From: Bacillota bacterium
GTDB lineage: Bacteria > Bacillota > Clostridia > Lachnospirales > Lachnospiraceae
Assembly: GCA_023437365.1 (NCBI GenBank)
Contig: JAEZGK010000038.1
Span: forward strand, 1-64,000
Direction: 5' to 3'
DNA: 64,000 nt
Under the pieces are notes generated by a model. That model made no database searches. It had not been told where the DNA came from and saw only the letters and a list, made by a program, of their open reading frames with translations. Shown piece by piece: positions 25,000 through 33,610 of this stretch; within the stretch, counting starts at the first letter, position 1; each line of letters starts with the position of its first letter. The position numbers were made by a program, and so were the translations under genes.

Positions 25000-25775
25000 T
25001 ACAAGCTTACCTCCTCCATTTGTATGATATCAGCCGCTAGATAAGTAATGATGATATCATCAAATAAACATTCCTGTTCAATTTTAATTCTTCCTATCTT
25101 AATCAGCTCCAGAATACCAAGGAAGGTAACGATTACCTCCATTCTACTATGCTGTGCCTCCAAAAGATTTCGGAAGGAAAATTTCTTATGTAATAAGCCG
25201 TATTCCTGTATCTGAATAAATTTGGCGTCAAGGTTAATCTCTTCCTTCTCGATCTTTCCGAACTTGCTTCGAATCGGATCGATCTTATCAACCTGCTTTT
25301 TGACGATAGATTTGAAGATTTCATGGAGCTTTGTCAATGTCAAATCACTCAGCAGATCCTCAATATTAATATCTTCTTTATAATCGGCAATTTCCTGAGG
25401 TATCGTGGGAGGCTTGAACATAACACGAGAGGCATCCAGCTCTCTGTCCTTCAACTCCTCGGAGATATACTTATACATCTTATATTCCAACAGACGCGCA
25501 ACCAATTCCTGTCTGGGATCCATGGCTTCTTCTTCCTCTGTCTCCTCTACCGGCAGCAGCATCTTCGACTTAATATTCACCAGTGTTGCAGCCATAACCA
25601 AAAATTCGCTCATAACCTCAAGATTTTTGGAATCCATCTGCCTGATATACTCCAGATACTGTTCCGTAATGACTACAATCGGTATATCATAGATACTTAC
25701 TTTGTTTTTGTCTATCAGATGAAGCAGAAGATCCAGCGGTCCTTCAAATGCTTCCAATTTTACAGGAATACTCAT
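24999..25775 (-). CDS. scpA: Segregation and condensation protein A (kleisin)
   Basis: Kleisin subunit of the SMC complex, 258 residues. The N-terminal domain shows the ScpA signature (FEGPLDLLLHLIDKNKVSIYDI), a Glu-rich linker follows, and the C-terminal winged helix ends VTFLGILELIKIGRI. GGAG precedes the ATG. It lies 64 bases after the metallophosphoesterase gene and overlaps scpB. The chain is co-transcribed from the promoter at 26.9 kb. Confidence 0.95.
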   Translation of the reverse strand: MSIPVKLEAFEGPLDLLLHLIDKNKVSIYDIPIVVITEQYLEYIRQMDSKNLEVMSEFLVMAATLVNIKSKMLLPVEETEEEEAMDPRQELVARLLEYKMYKYISEELKDRELDASRVMFKPPTIPQEIADYKEDINIEDLLSDLTLTKLHEIFKSIVKKQVDKIDPIRSKFGKIEKEEINLDAKFIQIQEYGLLHKKFSFRNLLEAQHSRMEVIVTFLGILELIKIGRIKIEQECLFDDIIITYLAADIIQMEEVSL

Positions 25776-25839
25776 AATTCTCCTTCCCCAAAGCTGCTTC
25801 CTCAGCCACTTAGGTTATCTCAATTATTTTGAATTATTA

Positions 25840-26721
25840 TCACGAGAGCTCTACATATACCAGCTCAGGAATATTGAAAATTCTCGGCATGATTGAATGA
25901 GAACCGAGTCCTCTGGATACGATCAACTGACTTTTTTGATACTCATGCTTCCCGGAATCATATTTGGGAAAGAATTTCGCTTGCGGCGATAGCACACCTC
26001 CGATTCCCGGAAGTCTCATCATTCCTCCATGCATATGACCAGAAAGGATCAGATCTGCCCCCCATTCGGCATAGTTTTGAAAGTAAACCGGATTGTGGGC
26101 TATCAAAAGCTGATATTCCTTTTTTGCACTCTGTCCAAGCAGGGAAGAAAGATAGTCCTGCGCCATTTCCTTCTTTGTCTGAAAGCCAAAATAATCCTCA
26201 CCGATGGACACACCGGTAATGCGAAGCTTCTCACCCTTCCCTTCCAGAGTGACGCTTTCATTGTCCAGAAAAATAACTCCCTTTTTTCTTAAACACTTCT
26301 TGAATTCAACCCAGGAATGATAGTAAGCCGCCTCTTCCTCAGTATGCTCAGCCTTTCCGATCTGTTCCATCCGTTGTTCATGATTGCCGTAAGCATAAAT
26401 AATTTTGTACTTATTTGATAGCTTGTCCAATAAAGTAAAAGCGTTACCGGGATAGCTGGCAGCCCTTTTATTAATCATATCCCCGGCAACAATAATAAAA
26501 TCCGGCTTGAGGGAATCAATCCGTTTGATCAAACGCTGGTTAGCTGATCCAAAGGTACGGTTATGCAGGTCTGCAAGCAGGACTAATCTAGTTGGATGCA
26601 ACGCTGGTAAAGGCTGATTGTATTTTATCCGGTACTTTTTAGTCATCAATAGCCGCTGTTCTATGAAAATCCACAGAATAAGCAATACGATAATCCCATA
26701 GATTATATTTTCCTTCGGCAT
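25840..26721 (-). CDS. Membrane-anchored metallophosphoesterase (YkuE/YaeI-like)
   Basis: Calcineurin-like phosphoesterase of 293 residues with an N-terminal membrane segment (about residues 4-20). Metal-binding motifs occur in order: LADLHNRTFG, VAGDMINK, YGNHEQRM, IAHNP and SGHMHGG. This is the layout of the YkuE/YaeI group, usually linked to lipid or UDP-sugar pyrophosphate substrates. The first motif reads D-L-H as in that group. AAAGGAG precedes the ATG. It is the first gene of the transcript that carries scpA and scpB. The true substrate is unknown. Confidence 0.85.
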   Translation of the reverse strand: MPKENIIYGIIVLLILWIFIEQRLLMTKKYRIKYNQPLPALHPTRLVLLADLHNRTFGSANQRLIKRIDSLKPDFIIVAGDMINKRAASYPGNAFTLLDKLSNKYKIIYAYGNHEQRMEQIGKAEHTEEEAAYYHSWVEFKKCLRKKGVIFLDNESVTLEGKGEKLRITGVSIGEDYFGFQTKKEMAQDYLSSLLGQSAKKEYQLLIAHNPVYFQNYAEWGADLILSGHMHGGMMRLPGIGGVLSPQAKFFPKYDSGKHEYQKSQLIVSRGLGSHSIMPRIFNIPELVYVELS

Positions 26722-26884
26722 ATTCGGCTCCTTTATTTAAAATTATACCAACAATGTTTTACGCAAGATTATATCATGCATTATATGTGATCACACAATA
26801 CTATATCCTTGATAATGAGAACTCATTATTATTTCCTCATGGAAATCGTATTCCTGATATTTTCTGCGCTCACTTTGCTTTATT

Positions 26885-26914
26885 ATCATATACTAGATGG
26901 AGGCAAAGTGTCAA
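26885..26914 (-). promoter_or_regulatory. Promoter for the metallophosphoesterase-scpA-scpB unit
   Basis: TTGACA (26909-26914), an 18-base spacer and TATGAT (26885-26890) on the minus strand. The leader of about 160 bases contains further TATAAT boxes and a TGTGATCACA palindrome near 26790. Confidence 0.6.
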
Positions 26915-26953
26915 TAAGCTTCGGATGAAAACAGGGCTTCAGCAATACCAGCA

Positions 26954-27171
26954 AAAGGGGCTGTTGCAAAACACCTTGAATAGTAACGAGTAAGGATACA
27001 GGCATCCCTAACACACTGGTTCCCTGACATCCTGCCGATATGGTTTGTCATAATCGAACATAAATGTTCGCTTCTGATTAAACAATATCGACAAGCTGTC
27101 CGGCAAACAGTGCATGACGGGATGCCTGTATCCTTACTCTGGCTATCTACGTGTTTTGCAACAGCCCCTTT
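26954..27171. repeat. Nested palindromic element with 21-bp terminal inverted repeats
   Basis: Perfect 21-bp terminal inverted repeats (AAAGGGGCTGTTGCAAAACA + C) lie at 26954-26974 and 27151-27171. Inside, perfect 20-bp inverted repeats (AGTAAGGATACAGGCATCCC) lie at 26989-27008 and 27119-27138. At the centre is CGAACAT-AA-ATGTTCG (27055-27070), with further near-symmetric blocks between. No coding frame is visible. It sits just downstream of the second carboxypeptidase gene, so it may be a MITE, an extended terminator or both. Confidence 0.85.
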
Positions 27172-27192
27172 GAACCTGTAAGCTGAACGTTT

Positions 27193-28422
27193 CTATTTTC
27201 CCATAAAATACTTTTTCAAGGTCTTTATGAAATAATCCTTTAATTTTGCTTTGTTTATCTCCTCGGAAGCTAATATGTCAACACTTCCGATCTTATCATT
27301 TCCAAAGTAATAGGTGATTTCTCCTATCTTTGCCCCCTTAGCCACCGGTGCCTCAATCGTCTCATATAGGGTCACTTCCTTGCGAATATCATTTGCACTC
27401 TTTCCCTTGGTACACAGATAGGAAAAATTCTTTTCTATCTGTCCTTGCACCTTGTCACTGACGCCTTTGCTGACCTTAACCGGATCAAGTACCGTATCTT
27501 TATTCTCATCTACATAGATACTATAGTTGGCAAAACCGTAATTCAGAAGCTTGGAAGCCTCCTGAAAACGCGTTTTCGTATCCGGTGCTGCCAATACCAC
27601 AGCAATCAGGTCCATATTATTCTTCTTCGCAGTTGCGGAAAGACAATATTTTGCCAAACTGGTGGAACCAGTCTTCAGTCCTGTAATGCCCTGGTAAAAT
27701 CGAACCAACTTATTGGTATTGGAAAGTCCGAATTCGCTTTCTCCTCGTTTGGTCTTGTGAGTAATGGTATCCATCCACACGGTGGAATACTTACTGATAT
27801 CCGGGTGCTTTGTGATAAGCTCCCTGGACATCAACGCAACATCATAGGCCGAGGAATAGTGATTATCCGTATCCAGACCACAGCAGTTGACGAAATTCGT
27901 ATTGTTCATACCAAGCTCTTTCGCCTTGCTATTCATCCTTGCCACGAATTCTTCCTCGGAACCGGCGATAAATTCAGCCATTGCAACAGAGGCATCATTT
28001 GCACTGGCGATACTGATGCATTTCAGCATCGTATCGACATTTTGAGTCTCATTGGGTTCAAGATAAACCTGAGAACCACCCATAGAAGCTGCATATTCGG
28101 ATACAGACACCTGATCGGTCAGAGAAATCTGGCCCGAATCAATCGCTTCAAAGATCAAAAGCAGTGTCATGATTTTTGTGATACTTGCAGGTTTTCTGCG
28201 TTCGTCCTTATTCTTTTCGTAAATGATTTTTCCGGTAGAGCCTTCAATCAGAACAGCGGAAGGCGAATCTATATCCAGCTGTGCGTCAGCCTTTGCTGTA
28301 ACCGTTAAAGCCTCCCCTTCTTTCTTATCTATCGTATTTCTTACACTGGCATCCGATTGGTATGGACTGAAAAGCAGAAGAAGCATGGAACATATGAGGA
28401 TAACTGCACTTAACTTTTTCAT
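27193..28422 (-). CDS. dacF: D-alanyl-D-alanine carboxypeptidase, DacF-like
   Basis: Secreted or membrane-associated peptidase S11 of 409 residues. An ordinary signal peptide covers about residues 1-26. The catalytic motifs are S80-I-T-K83, SAND and KTGSTS, and the C-terminal beta domain ends in a positively charged amphipathic tail (DYFIKTLKKYFMGK) that can dock on the membrane. The second ATG of an ATGATG pair (28422) was chosen for its spacing to GGAG. It is one of two S11 carboxypeptidases in the window and is the classic DacF/PBP5 form. It stands alone, without the spoIIA genes that follow dacF in Bacillus. Confidence 0.88.
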   Translation of the reverse strand: MKKLSAVILICSMLLLLFSPYQSDASVRNTIDKKEGEALTVTAKADAQLDIDSPSAVLIEGSTGKIIYEKNKDERRKPASITKIMTLLLIFEAIDSGQISLTDQVSVSEYAASMGGSQVYLEPNETQNVDTMLKCISIASANDASVAMAEFIAGSEEEFVARMNSKAKELGMNNTNFVNCCGLDTDNHYSSAYDVALMSRELITKHPDISKYSTVWMDTITHKTKRGESEFGLSNTNKLVRFYQGITGLKTGSTSLAKYCLSATAKKNNMDLIAVVLAAPDTKTRFQEASKLLNYGFANYSIYVDENKDTVLDPVKVSKGVSDKVQGQIEKNFSYLCTKGKSANDIRKEVTLYETIEAPVAKGAKIGEITYYFGNDKIGSVDILASEEINKAKLKDYFIKTLKKYFMGK

Positions 28423-28598
28423 CATAACTCCATAAAAAAGCATTATTACTATTTTAATCCATGCCCAGCGCTTTTAGACCAATCCTACGATAAATTGTCT
28501 CAGTTTCTTATGCTGTGATCTATCAACACAGTTTCTGGTACTCTGTTCAACGATCTCAGCTTACAATAATCGAATAAATTACCTTCCTTTCATACTGT

Positions 28599-29864
28599 TT
28601 AAAGCTTCTGTGCAGATGGCCAGTGATAGAACAAGGCTGTCATAAGCATACCAATCAGCAATAATAGAATACACAGGACAAAGGGAAGTATTTTGGAGAT
28701 ATCACTCAGCAGTCCTCCTATGTATCCAAAGGGTACACTCACCAGCATTACTGTAGTCTGAAGCAAAGCCATGATAGTTGAGCGTTCTGTCGGATCAACA
28801 TGAATCGCAACCAGAGATTCTCGTAATGTCGCCAGTACTGCGAGTCCCAAAGCCTCAAAAATCAAGGAAATAGATAATATGATATATCCCAATACACCTG
28901 TGTCCGTGATTGAAATCAGTAATAAACAACTGATGATGGAACTAAGGAAGCCTCCATATAACGGCCATTTGAGTTTCGATTGATTGATATGAGCAATGAC
29001 CGTGAAGAAAAGCAATATGGATAATATGCTTCGTGCCATAGGAAAAATCGGTAATAGGGTATCCGGGATACCGATTCGGCGGGAAGCGATAATCTGCCAG
29101 AAGGTCATTCCAAGCATACCGACGATTTCTACCAGGATACTGATTACGATGGCAAAAATAGTCCCCCGGGAGGTTACAATCTTATGTACAGCACTTTTGT
29201 ATCCGGACAACATTTCGCTCCAGGGGACGGTTCGGGAAGCCTCCTGTCTGATTTTACCAACCGCTGTCTCCTTAGAAAATTTATATAGGATGAGTAGCTT
29301 TACTGTCATGATAATAAAAGCATTGATATAAAGAATTCGTATCGCCGGAGTCAGGGTCAGTTTTGCTACCAGAATTGAGGAAATCGGCGCAAATAAAGCA
29401 GAAAGATTACCTGCAATCATTACCCAGGAATAGATTTGGGTAATTTTGTCCTTAGGTGCATCCTCAATCAGAAGGCAGTCCCAGGAAACCGTAGTAATCT
29501 TCATTGTTCCATTGAGTACTGCAGCTACAACAAAGAACCAAAAGCCCTGGCTGAAGGCCCAGATCAGGCACGGCAGGCTCCAGGCCAGAAAATCAAATAA
29601 CATGGTACTCTTCCTGCGTCCCAGTTTATCAATGATGGCTCCGGATAAAAATGCACATATCATTTGGGAAAACATATAAATAGAGGTTACTATTCCCACC
29701 TGTACATCATTCATACCGAAGGAAAGCATATATACCGAAGCATAGGGCAGACACAGGTTCATGGATAGCCCCCATAAGGGCTCGGTATAAACACACGCAC
29801 GCGGGTTACCACGCAGTTCGAATAGGGTACGCAACAACGGATGTTTTAAAAGTAAGTCCTTCAT
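28599..29864 (-). CDS. MFS transporter
   Basis: 421 residues with 12 predicted membrane segments. The cytoplasmic loop between segments 2 and 3 carries a major-facilitator motif A-like sequence (SGAIIDKLGRRKSTM). The first segment is preceded by an unusual 35-residue cytoplasmic stretch. No substrate can be assigned. It is a single-gene unit with its own promoter overlapped by a pair of direct repeats, which suggests control by a local or global repressor. Confidence 0.8.
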   Translation of the reverse strand: MKDLLLKHPLLRTLFELRGNPRACVYTEPLWGLSMNLCLPYASVYMLSFGMNDVQVGIVTSIYMFSQMICAFLSGAIIDKLGRRKSTMLFDFLAWSLPCLIWAFSQGFWFFVVAAVLNGTMKITTVSWDCLLIEDAPKDKITQIYSWVMIAGNLSALFAPISSILVAKLTLTPAIRILYINAFIIMTVKLLILYKFSKETAVGKIRQEASRTVPWSEMLSGYKSAVHKIVTSRGTIFAIVISILVEIVGMLGMTFWQIIASRRIGIPDTLLPIFPMARSILSILLFFTVIAHINQSKLKWPLYGGFLSSIISCLLLISITDTGVLGYIILSISLIFEALGLAVLATLRESLVAIHVDPTERSTIMALLQTTVMLVSVPFGYIGGLLSDISKILPFVLCILLLLIGMLMTALFYHWPSAQKL

Positions 29865-29929
29865 AGTATTTTAAATGTCCTTTCATGATGCCTAAATCAA
29901 TTTCGTAATAAAGTGTGTCACGACATCTC

Positions 29930-29971
29930 GTATTCAATCATTTTATCATATGAGTGTTTTGTATTCAATCA
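29930..29971 (-). promoter_or_regulatory. Promoter of the MFS gene with paired operator-like repeats
   Basis: TTGAAT (29963-29968), 17 bases and TAAAAT (29940-29945) on the minus strand. Two direct copies of GTATTCAATCA, 31 bases apart (29930-29940 and 29961-29971), cover the -35 box and the edge of the -10 box. Confidence 0.55.
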
Positions 29972-30057
29972 ATGAATCATCTGATTTGCTCTCCAGTCCT
30001 CCTAAATGGCACAAATCGGTTAATGATAAGAATATAAGATAATAATAAATCACACAG

Positions 30058-30103
30058 AAAAAATGTCTCAACCCATACTATAAATATGAGTTGAGACATT
30101 TTA
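30058..30103 (-). terminator. Terminator after the 30-kb chemoreceptor gene
   Basis: AAAATGTCTCAAC pairs with its complement around a loop that extends the stem through ATA bases. TTTTTTC follows on the minus strand. It ends the seven-gene importer block. Confidence 0.82.
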
Positions 30104-30138
30104 TGTATCTTTTTCCTAGCTCACTGTCAATTTCGGTC

Positions 30139-30185
30139 ACTACGCTGTGCTCTATAATAAGTCATTACGCTGTGCTCTATAATAC
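30139..30185. repeat. 25-bp direct repeat, two copies
   Basis: TACGCTGTGCTCTATAATA occurs at 30141-30159 and 30166-30184 with one or two changes in the flanks. It sits in the 378-base gap between the chemoreceptor and MFS genes, which holds nothing else beyond the terminator and the MFS promoter. Confidence 0.8.
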
Positions 30186-30242
30186 ATACCATGATGTCCT
30201 CAAACGGTGTAAATGCCAAGCATATCAATGCTTAAGTTTATA

Positions 30243-31925
30243 TTAGCTATTAAATTTTCTTAACTTCATCCTTTGAAGTAATGTTCTTAATAAGTCCGAC
30301 TGTGCTGTCAGCTGTTCACTGGCTGCTGCGCTTTGCTGGGCTGTGGCAGAATTCATTCTGATGATATCAGAGACATTACTAATCTGAGCTATGACATATT
30401 CTACTGCTTTATGCTGCTTATTAGTTTCTTCCAAGATATGATTTACTGCATCAGCTGCCACATCAATATGCTCTTCGGTATCGTTTAATACCTTAGCTGT
30501 AAGCTTTACTTCTTTATCTCCCTTCTGAACAGCATCCAGGGTAGCCAGGATCATCTTTTCTGTCTGCTTTGATGCTGCAGAACATTTTTCTGCAAGCTTT
30601 GCCACTTCATTTGCAACAACTGTGAAGCCCTTTCCGGCATCACCTGCTCTGGCGGCTTCAATCTGAGCATTGAGCGCCAGAAGATTTGTCTGTTCTGCAA
30701 TATCGTTGATATCCTGAAGAACCAAGGAAATCTGTTTGCTGGTATCATTGATGACCGACATGGTAGTAACTAATCCATTCATCTTGTCCCGGCCAATCTC
30801 TGCACTGCTGCGCGCACTTCTTGTGAGCTTATCCGCCGTCTCACATAAAGCCTCGTTGGATTTGGCATTCGATGAGATAGTTTGGATTGATGCGGATATT
30901 TCATTCATTGCATTGCTTTGTTCGGAGGTTCCCTCGGCCAGGTTCATTGCTCCCTCCGATACCTGTGTAGCTCCGGCATAGACCTCGTTGGAGGCCTGAT
31001 CAATCTGCTGAAATACCTCATTCAGAAAATCCAAAATACTGGTCAGGGATATCTGAATCGGTTTGAAATCACCCAAATAATCCTGATTCATTTCAATGGA
31101 CAGATCGTTGTCTACAATATGCTGTAGCTTGTTTGAGATATCATAAATATATGCCTTCAAGACCTCTACTGTGTCACGTAAGCCTTCAGCTAAGGTTCCA
31201 ATCTCGTTATCAGATTCCTTTGAAATTTTTACATTAAGATTACCTTGTGCAATTTCCTGTGATGCTGAGGTTAACTTTTTCAATGGATCACAGATTTCAC
31301 GAATCACCTTATTAATTCTTCTTATAATTGTAAGTAATATATAAGCCATGATCAGGATCATTACTATCATTACTATAAGACTGATCACCAAGGATTGCCT
31401 GCTGTAAGCAGTACCCTGCTTGCTCATAAAGGTAAACAGACTGCTGATAGAGCTTTCGACTTCTTTGGCTAAACCTGTTGCCTCGTCGCTGTATAGCTTC
31501 CTTGAATTATACTTACCGGAAGCCTTTTCATATTCTACAATGCTGTCTTTGATCTGAAGATAATTGTCAAGAAGAAGCACAATTTTATTATAATCCTTCC
31601 TGCTTTCTGCTTTCTTCATGATTTTCGATAAGTTTTTCATTTCCTTTGACAATTCCTCAGATATGGTATCGATTCGATTAAAGCTATCCGCCTGAGTAGC
31701 GGCTGTTGAATCATATAACAGATATCTTAGTTCCGCATGAAGAGAATTGAACTTCAATTCAAGACTACCAACCTTACCCTGGCCTGAACCGTACACTTCA
31801 AATACAGATTTATTGACTAAAGTAATTGTCATGGTTAATGCAAATAATAATACAATCAATGCGGATAAACTTAGGATTGCTTTGTAAAAGGAATAGGTAA
31901 GCTGCCCACTCACACTACTTTTCAT
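30243..31925 (-). CDS. Methyl-accepting chemotaxis protein
   Basis: Chemoreceptor of 560 residues. The ATG at 31925 has AGGAG 6 bases upstream; a frame extending to 31982 lacks one. Membrane segments at about residues 15-38 and 180-202 bracket an outer helical region of the four-helix-bundle type. HAMP follows, then a cytoplasmic signalling domain with the hairpin tip EAARAGDAGKGFTVVANEV. It starts 67 bases after the HAD phosphatase gene with no terminator between them. It may therefore belong to the importer operon and steer cells toward the same solute, but a hidden promoter is possible. Confidence 0.92.
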   Translation of the reverse strand: MKSSVSGQLTYSFYKAILSLSALIVLLFALTMTITLVNKSVFEVYGSGQGKVGSLELKFNSLHAELRYLLYDSTAATQADSFNRIDTISEELSKEMKNLSKIMKKAESRKDYNKIVLLLDNYLQIKDSIVEYEKASGKYNSRKLYSDEATGLAKEVESSISSLFTFMSKQGTAYSRQSLVISLIVMIVMILIMAYILLTIIRRINKVIREICDPLKKLTSASQEIAQGNLNVKISKESDNEIGTLAEGLRDTVEVLKAYIYDISNKLQHIVDNDLSIEMNQDYLGDFKPIQISLTSILDFLNEVFQQIDQASNEVYAGATQVSEGAMNLAEGTSEQSNAMNEISASIQTISSNAKSNEALCETADKLTRSARSSAEIGRDKMNGLVTTMSVINDTSKQISLVLQDINDIAEQTNLLALNAQIEAARAGDAGKGFTVVANEVAKLAEKCSAASKQTEKMILATLDAVQKGDKEVKLTAKVLNDTEEHIDVAADAVNHILEETNKQHKAVEYVIAQISNVSDIIRMNSATAQQSAAASEQLTAQSDLLRTLLQRMKLRKFNS

Positions 31926-31992
31926 GATTTTCTCCTGTCTTTTTACAATTACAGAATTCTCTCGTATTTTTCTTCTCTTCATATATTATACC

Positions 31993-32799
31993 TCACGTTA
32001 TAATATTGTATATGACGTCAGCAATTGCACTTTCATCGTTATTGACCGTAATTCTATCTGCTATTTTTTTTAATGAAGATATTGCATTTTGCGTGGCAAT
32101 GCCAACATCCGCAGCCTGCAGCATTTCGATATCATTATAATAATCTCCCACTGCATAGATCTTATAGTGATCGCCCATTCTTTTCTTGATCGACGTTAAT
32201 GCGCTACCCTTATTGACTCCAAAGGGTAAGCATTCAAGATACAGCTCGGACGAAAACACCCTATGAAGCTCTTTTTCAAGTCCATACTCATCTATTTTGC
32301 CATTCAATTTTTTTAATTCCTCCGGCTTTCCGCAAAACAGGATTTTAATCCAGGAGAGATCGATAATTTCCTCGATCCGGCAAAATTCACAGGGCTGATG
32401 GATCTCAATAATATATGGAATCACTTGTGATTTTGGAGAGATAAAATAGCACATTTCAGGGCAATAAACCTGAATTGATATTTCAATAAATTCCGAAAGA
32501 CAATGCTTCAGAAAAGTTAATAGTTTCAATTTGGATAATTCTTGAATCGATAGAAACTGTTTTGTTTCAAAATCAAAAATACCGCAACCATTATATAAGA
32601 TACAAGGTGCATTCACTTTGACATCCCCTAGAAACAGCACAGAATTTCTCTGGCTTCTCCCGGTAGCAATGCCAAATAATCCACCATTATCTATAAAATA
32701 ATGAATTGCTTCCTGGTTTTCCCTTGAAACAATACTCTGAGAATTTAGCAGTGTACCATCCATATCGCTAAGCAGTAAAACATTTGAATATTTTTTCAT
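31993..32799 (-). CDS. HAD-superfamily hydrolase, Cof type
   Basis: Phosphatase of 268 residues with the Cof/IIB cap. The catalytic motif I is LLSDMDGTLLNS, motif III lies near GVNKGSAL and motif IV is YAVGDYYNDIEML. Members usually remove phosphate from sugar phosphates, PLP or FMN. The ATG at 32799 was preferred over an upstream TTG because AAGGAAG precedes it, although at long spacing. It follows the YesN-type regulator by 31 bases and precedes a chemoreceptor. In this setting it may dephosphorylate the imported compound or a derivative. Confidence 0.85.
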   Translation of the reverse strand: MKKYSNVLLLSDMDGTLLNSQSIVSRENQEAIHYFIDNGGLFGIATGRSQRNSVLFLGDVKVNAPCILYNGCGIFDFETKQFLSIQELSKLKLLTFLKHCLSEFIEISIQVYCPEMCYFISPKSQVIPYIIEIHQPCEFCRIEEIIDLSWIKILFCGKPEELKKLNGKIDEYGLEKELHRVFSSELYLECLPFGVNKGSALTSIKKRMGDHYKIYAVGDYYNDIEMLQAADVGIATQNAISSLKKIADRITVNNDESAIADVIYNIIT

Positions 32800-32830
32800 C
32801 TGTAGCCATCTTCCTTCTGTCAGCAAGCGG

Positions 32831-33610
32831 TTAGTTACGTTTTTTGATAAAGCCTGTGGGAGACATCGACGTATAACGTTTAAATACCGTGCAAAAATGC
32901 TTATAATCTGTGAAGCCTGTCAAATCAGATATCTCATAAACACGATATTTTCCGGCACTTAGTAATCGGATTGCTTGTTGGACTCGATAAGTATTTAGCA
33001 AATCAAGAAAGGAATGATTGGTCACCTCCTTAAACTTACGGCTTAAATAGCTGGCACTTACCCCCAATTCATCTGATATCGATTCGATCCCGATTTTATC
33101 CATATATTTATCCTTCATGATTTGGATGGATTTTGCCACATAACCGTTTTCTGATTTATCCATCTCTATATAATAATTCAAGTCAGTTTTTGCAGAAGAA
33201 TTCTTCACGCTTTCCAATACAAATTCGGTCTCTTTATTCATATCCAGCTCATCATGAATCTGTTGAATCACTTCAATAATCTTATTCTCATCAATGGGTT
33301 TCAATAAGTATTCATATGCTTTTAAGGCAATTGCTCTTTTGGCATATTCAAACTCTGCATAGCTGGTTAAGAAAACACTTTTGAATTTCACATATTCCAG
33401 TCCTTGCCGTACCATCTCAATCCCATCTAACTTAGGCATCTTGATATCCGTGATCACAACATCCGGTTTATACTCGATAATCTTTTGCAGACCTTCTTCA
33501 CCATTGGCAGCCTCAGCTACAACAACACAATCCATACTTAACCAATCAATCGTGAATACTAAGCCCTTTCGAATGATATCCTCATCTTCAGCTATTAAAA
33601 CTTTAAGCAT
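32831..33610 (-). CDS. YesN-type response regulator, AraC-family output
   Basis: 259-residue regulator with a receiver domain (D55 in ITDIKMP, acidic pocket E8/D9, K near LLKP) and a C-terminal pair of AraC helix-turn-helix motifs (ISDELGVSASYLSRKFKEVT and VYEISDLTGFTDYKHFCTVF). AGGAGG lies 5 bases before the ATG at 33610. The start overlaps the stop of the kinase gene by 8 bases, so the pair is translationally coupled. It probably activates the solute-binding protein promoter upstream of the block. Confidence 0.93.
   Translation of the reverse strand: MLKVLIAEDEDIIRKGLVFTIDWLSMDCVVVAEAANGEEGLQKIIEYKPDVVITDIKMPKLDGIEMVRQGLEYVKFKSVFLTSYAEFEYAKRAIALKAYEYLLKPIDENKIIEVIQQIHDELDMNKETEFVLESVKNSSAKTDLNYYIEMDKSENGYVAKSIQIMKDKYMDKIGIESISDELGVSASYLSRKFKEVTNHSFLDLLNTYRVQQAIRLLSAGKYRVYEISDLTGFTDYKHFCTVFKRYTSMSPTGFIKKRN

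Noticed and set aside
26754..26993. Plus-strand frame of 79 codons
   Set aside because: It runs through a promoter for the opposite strand and into the arm of the palindromic element, with no ribosome site.
27445..28308. Plus-strand frame of 287 codons
   Set aside because: Antisense to dacF; composition rich in Cys/Arg/His as expected for a reverse-strand shadow, with no family resemblance.
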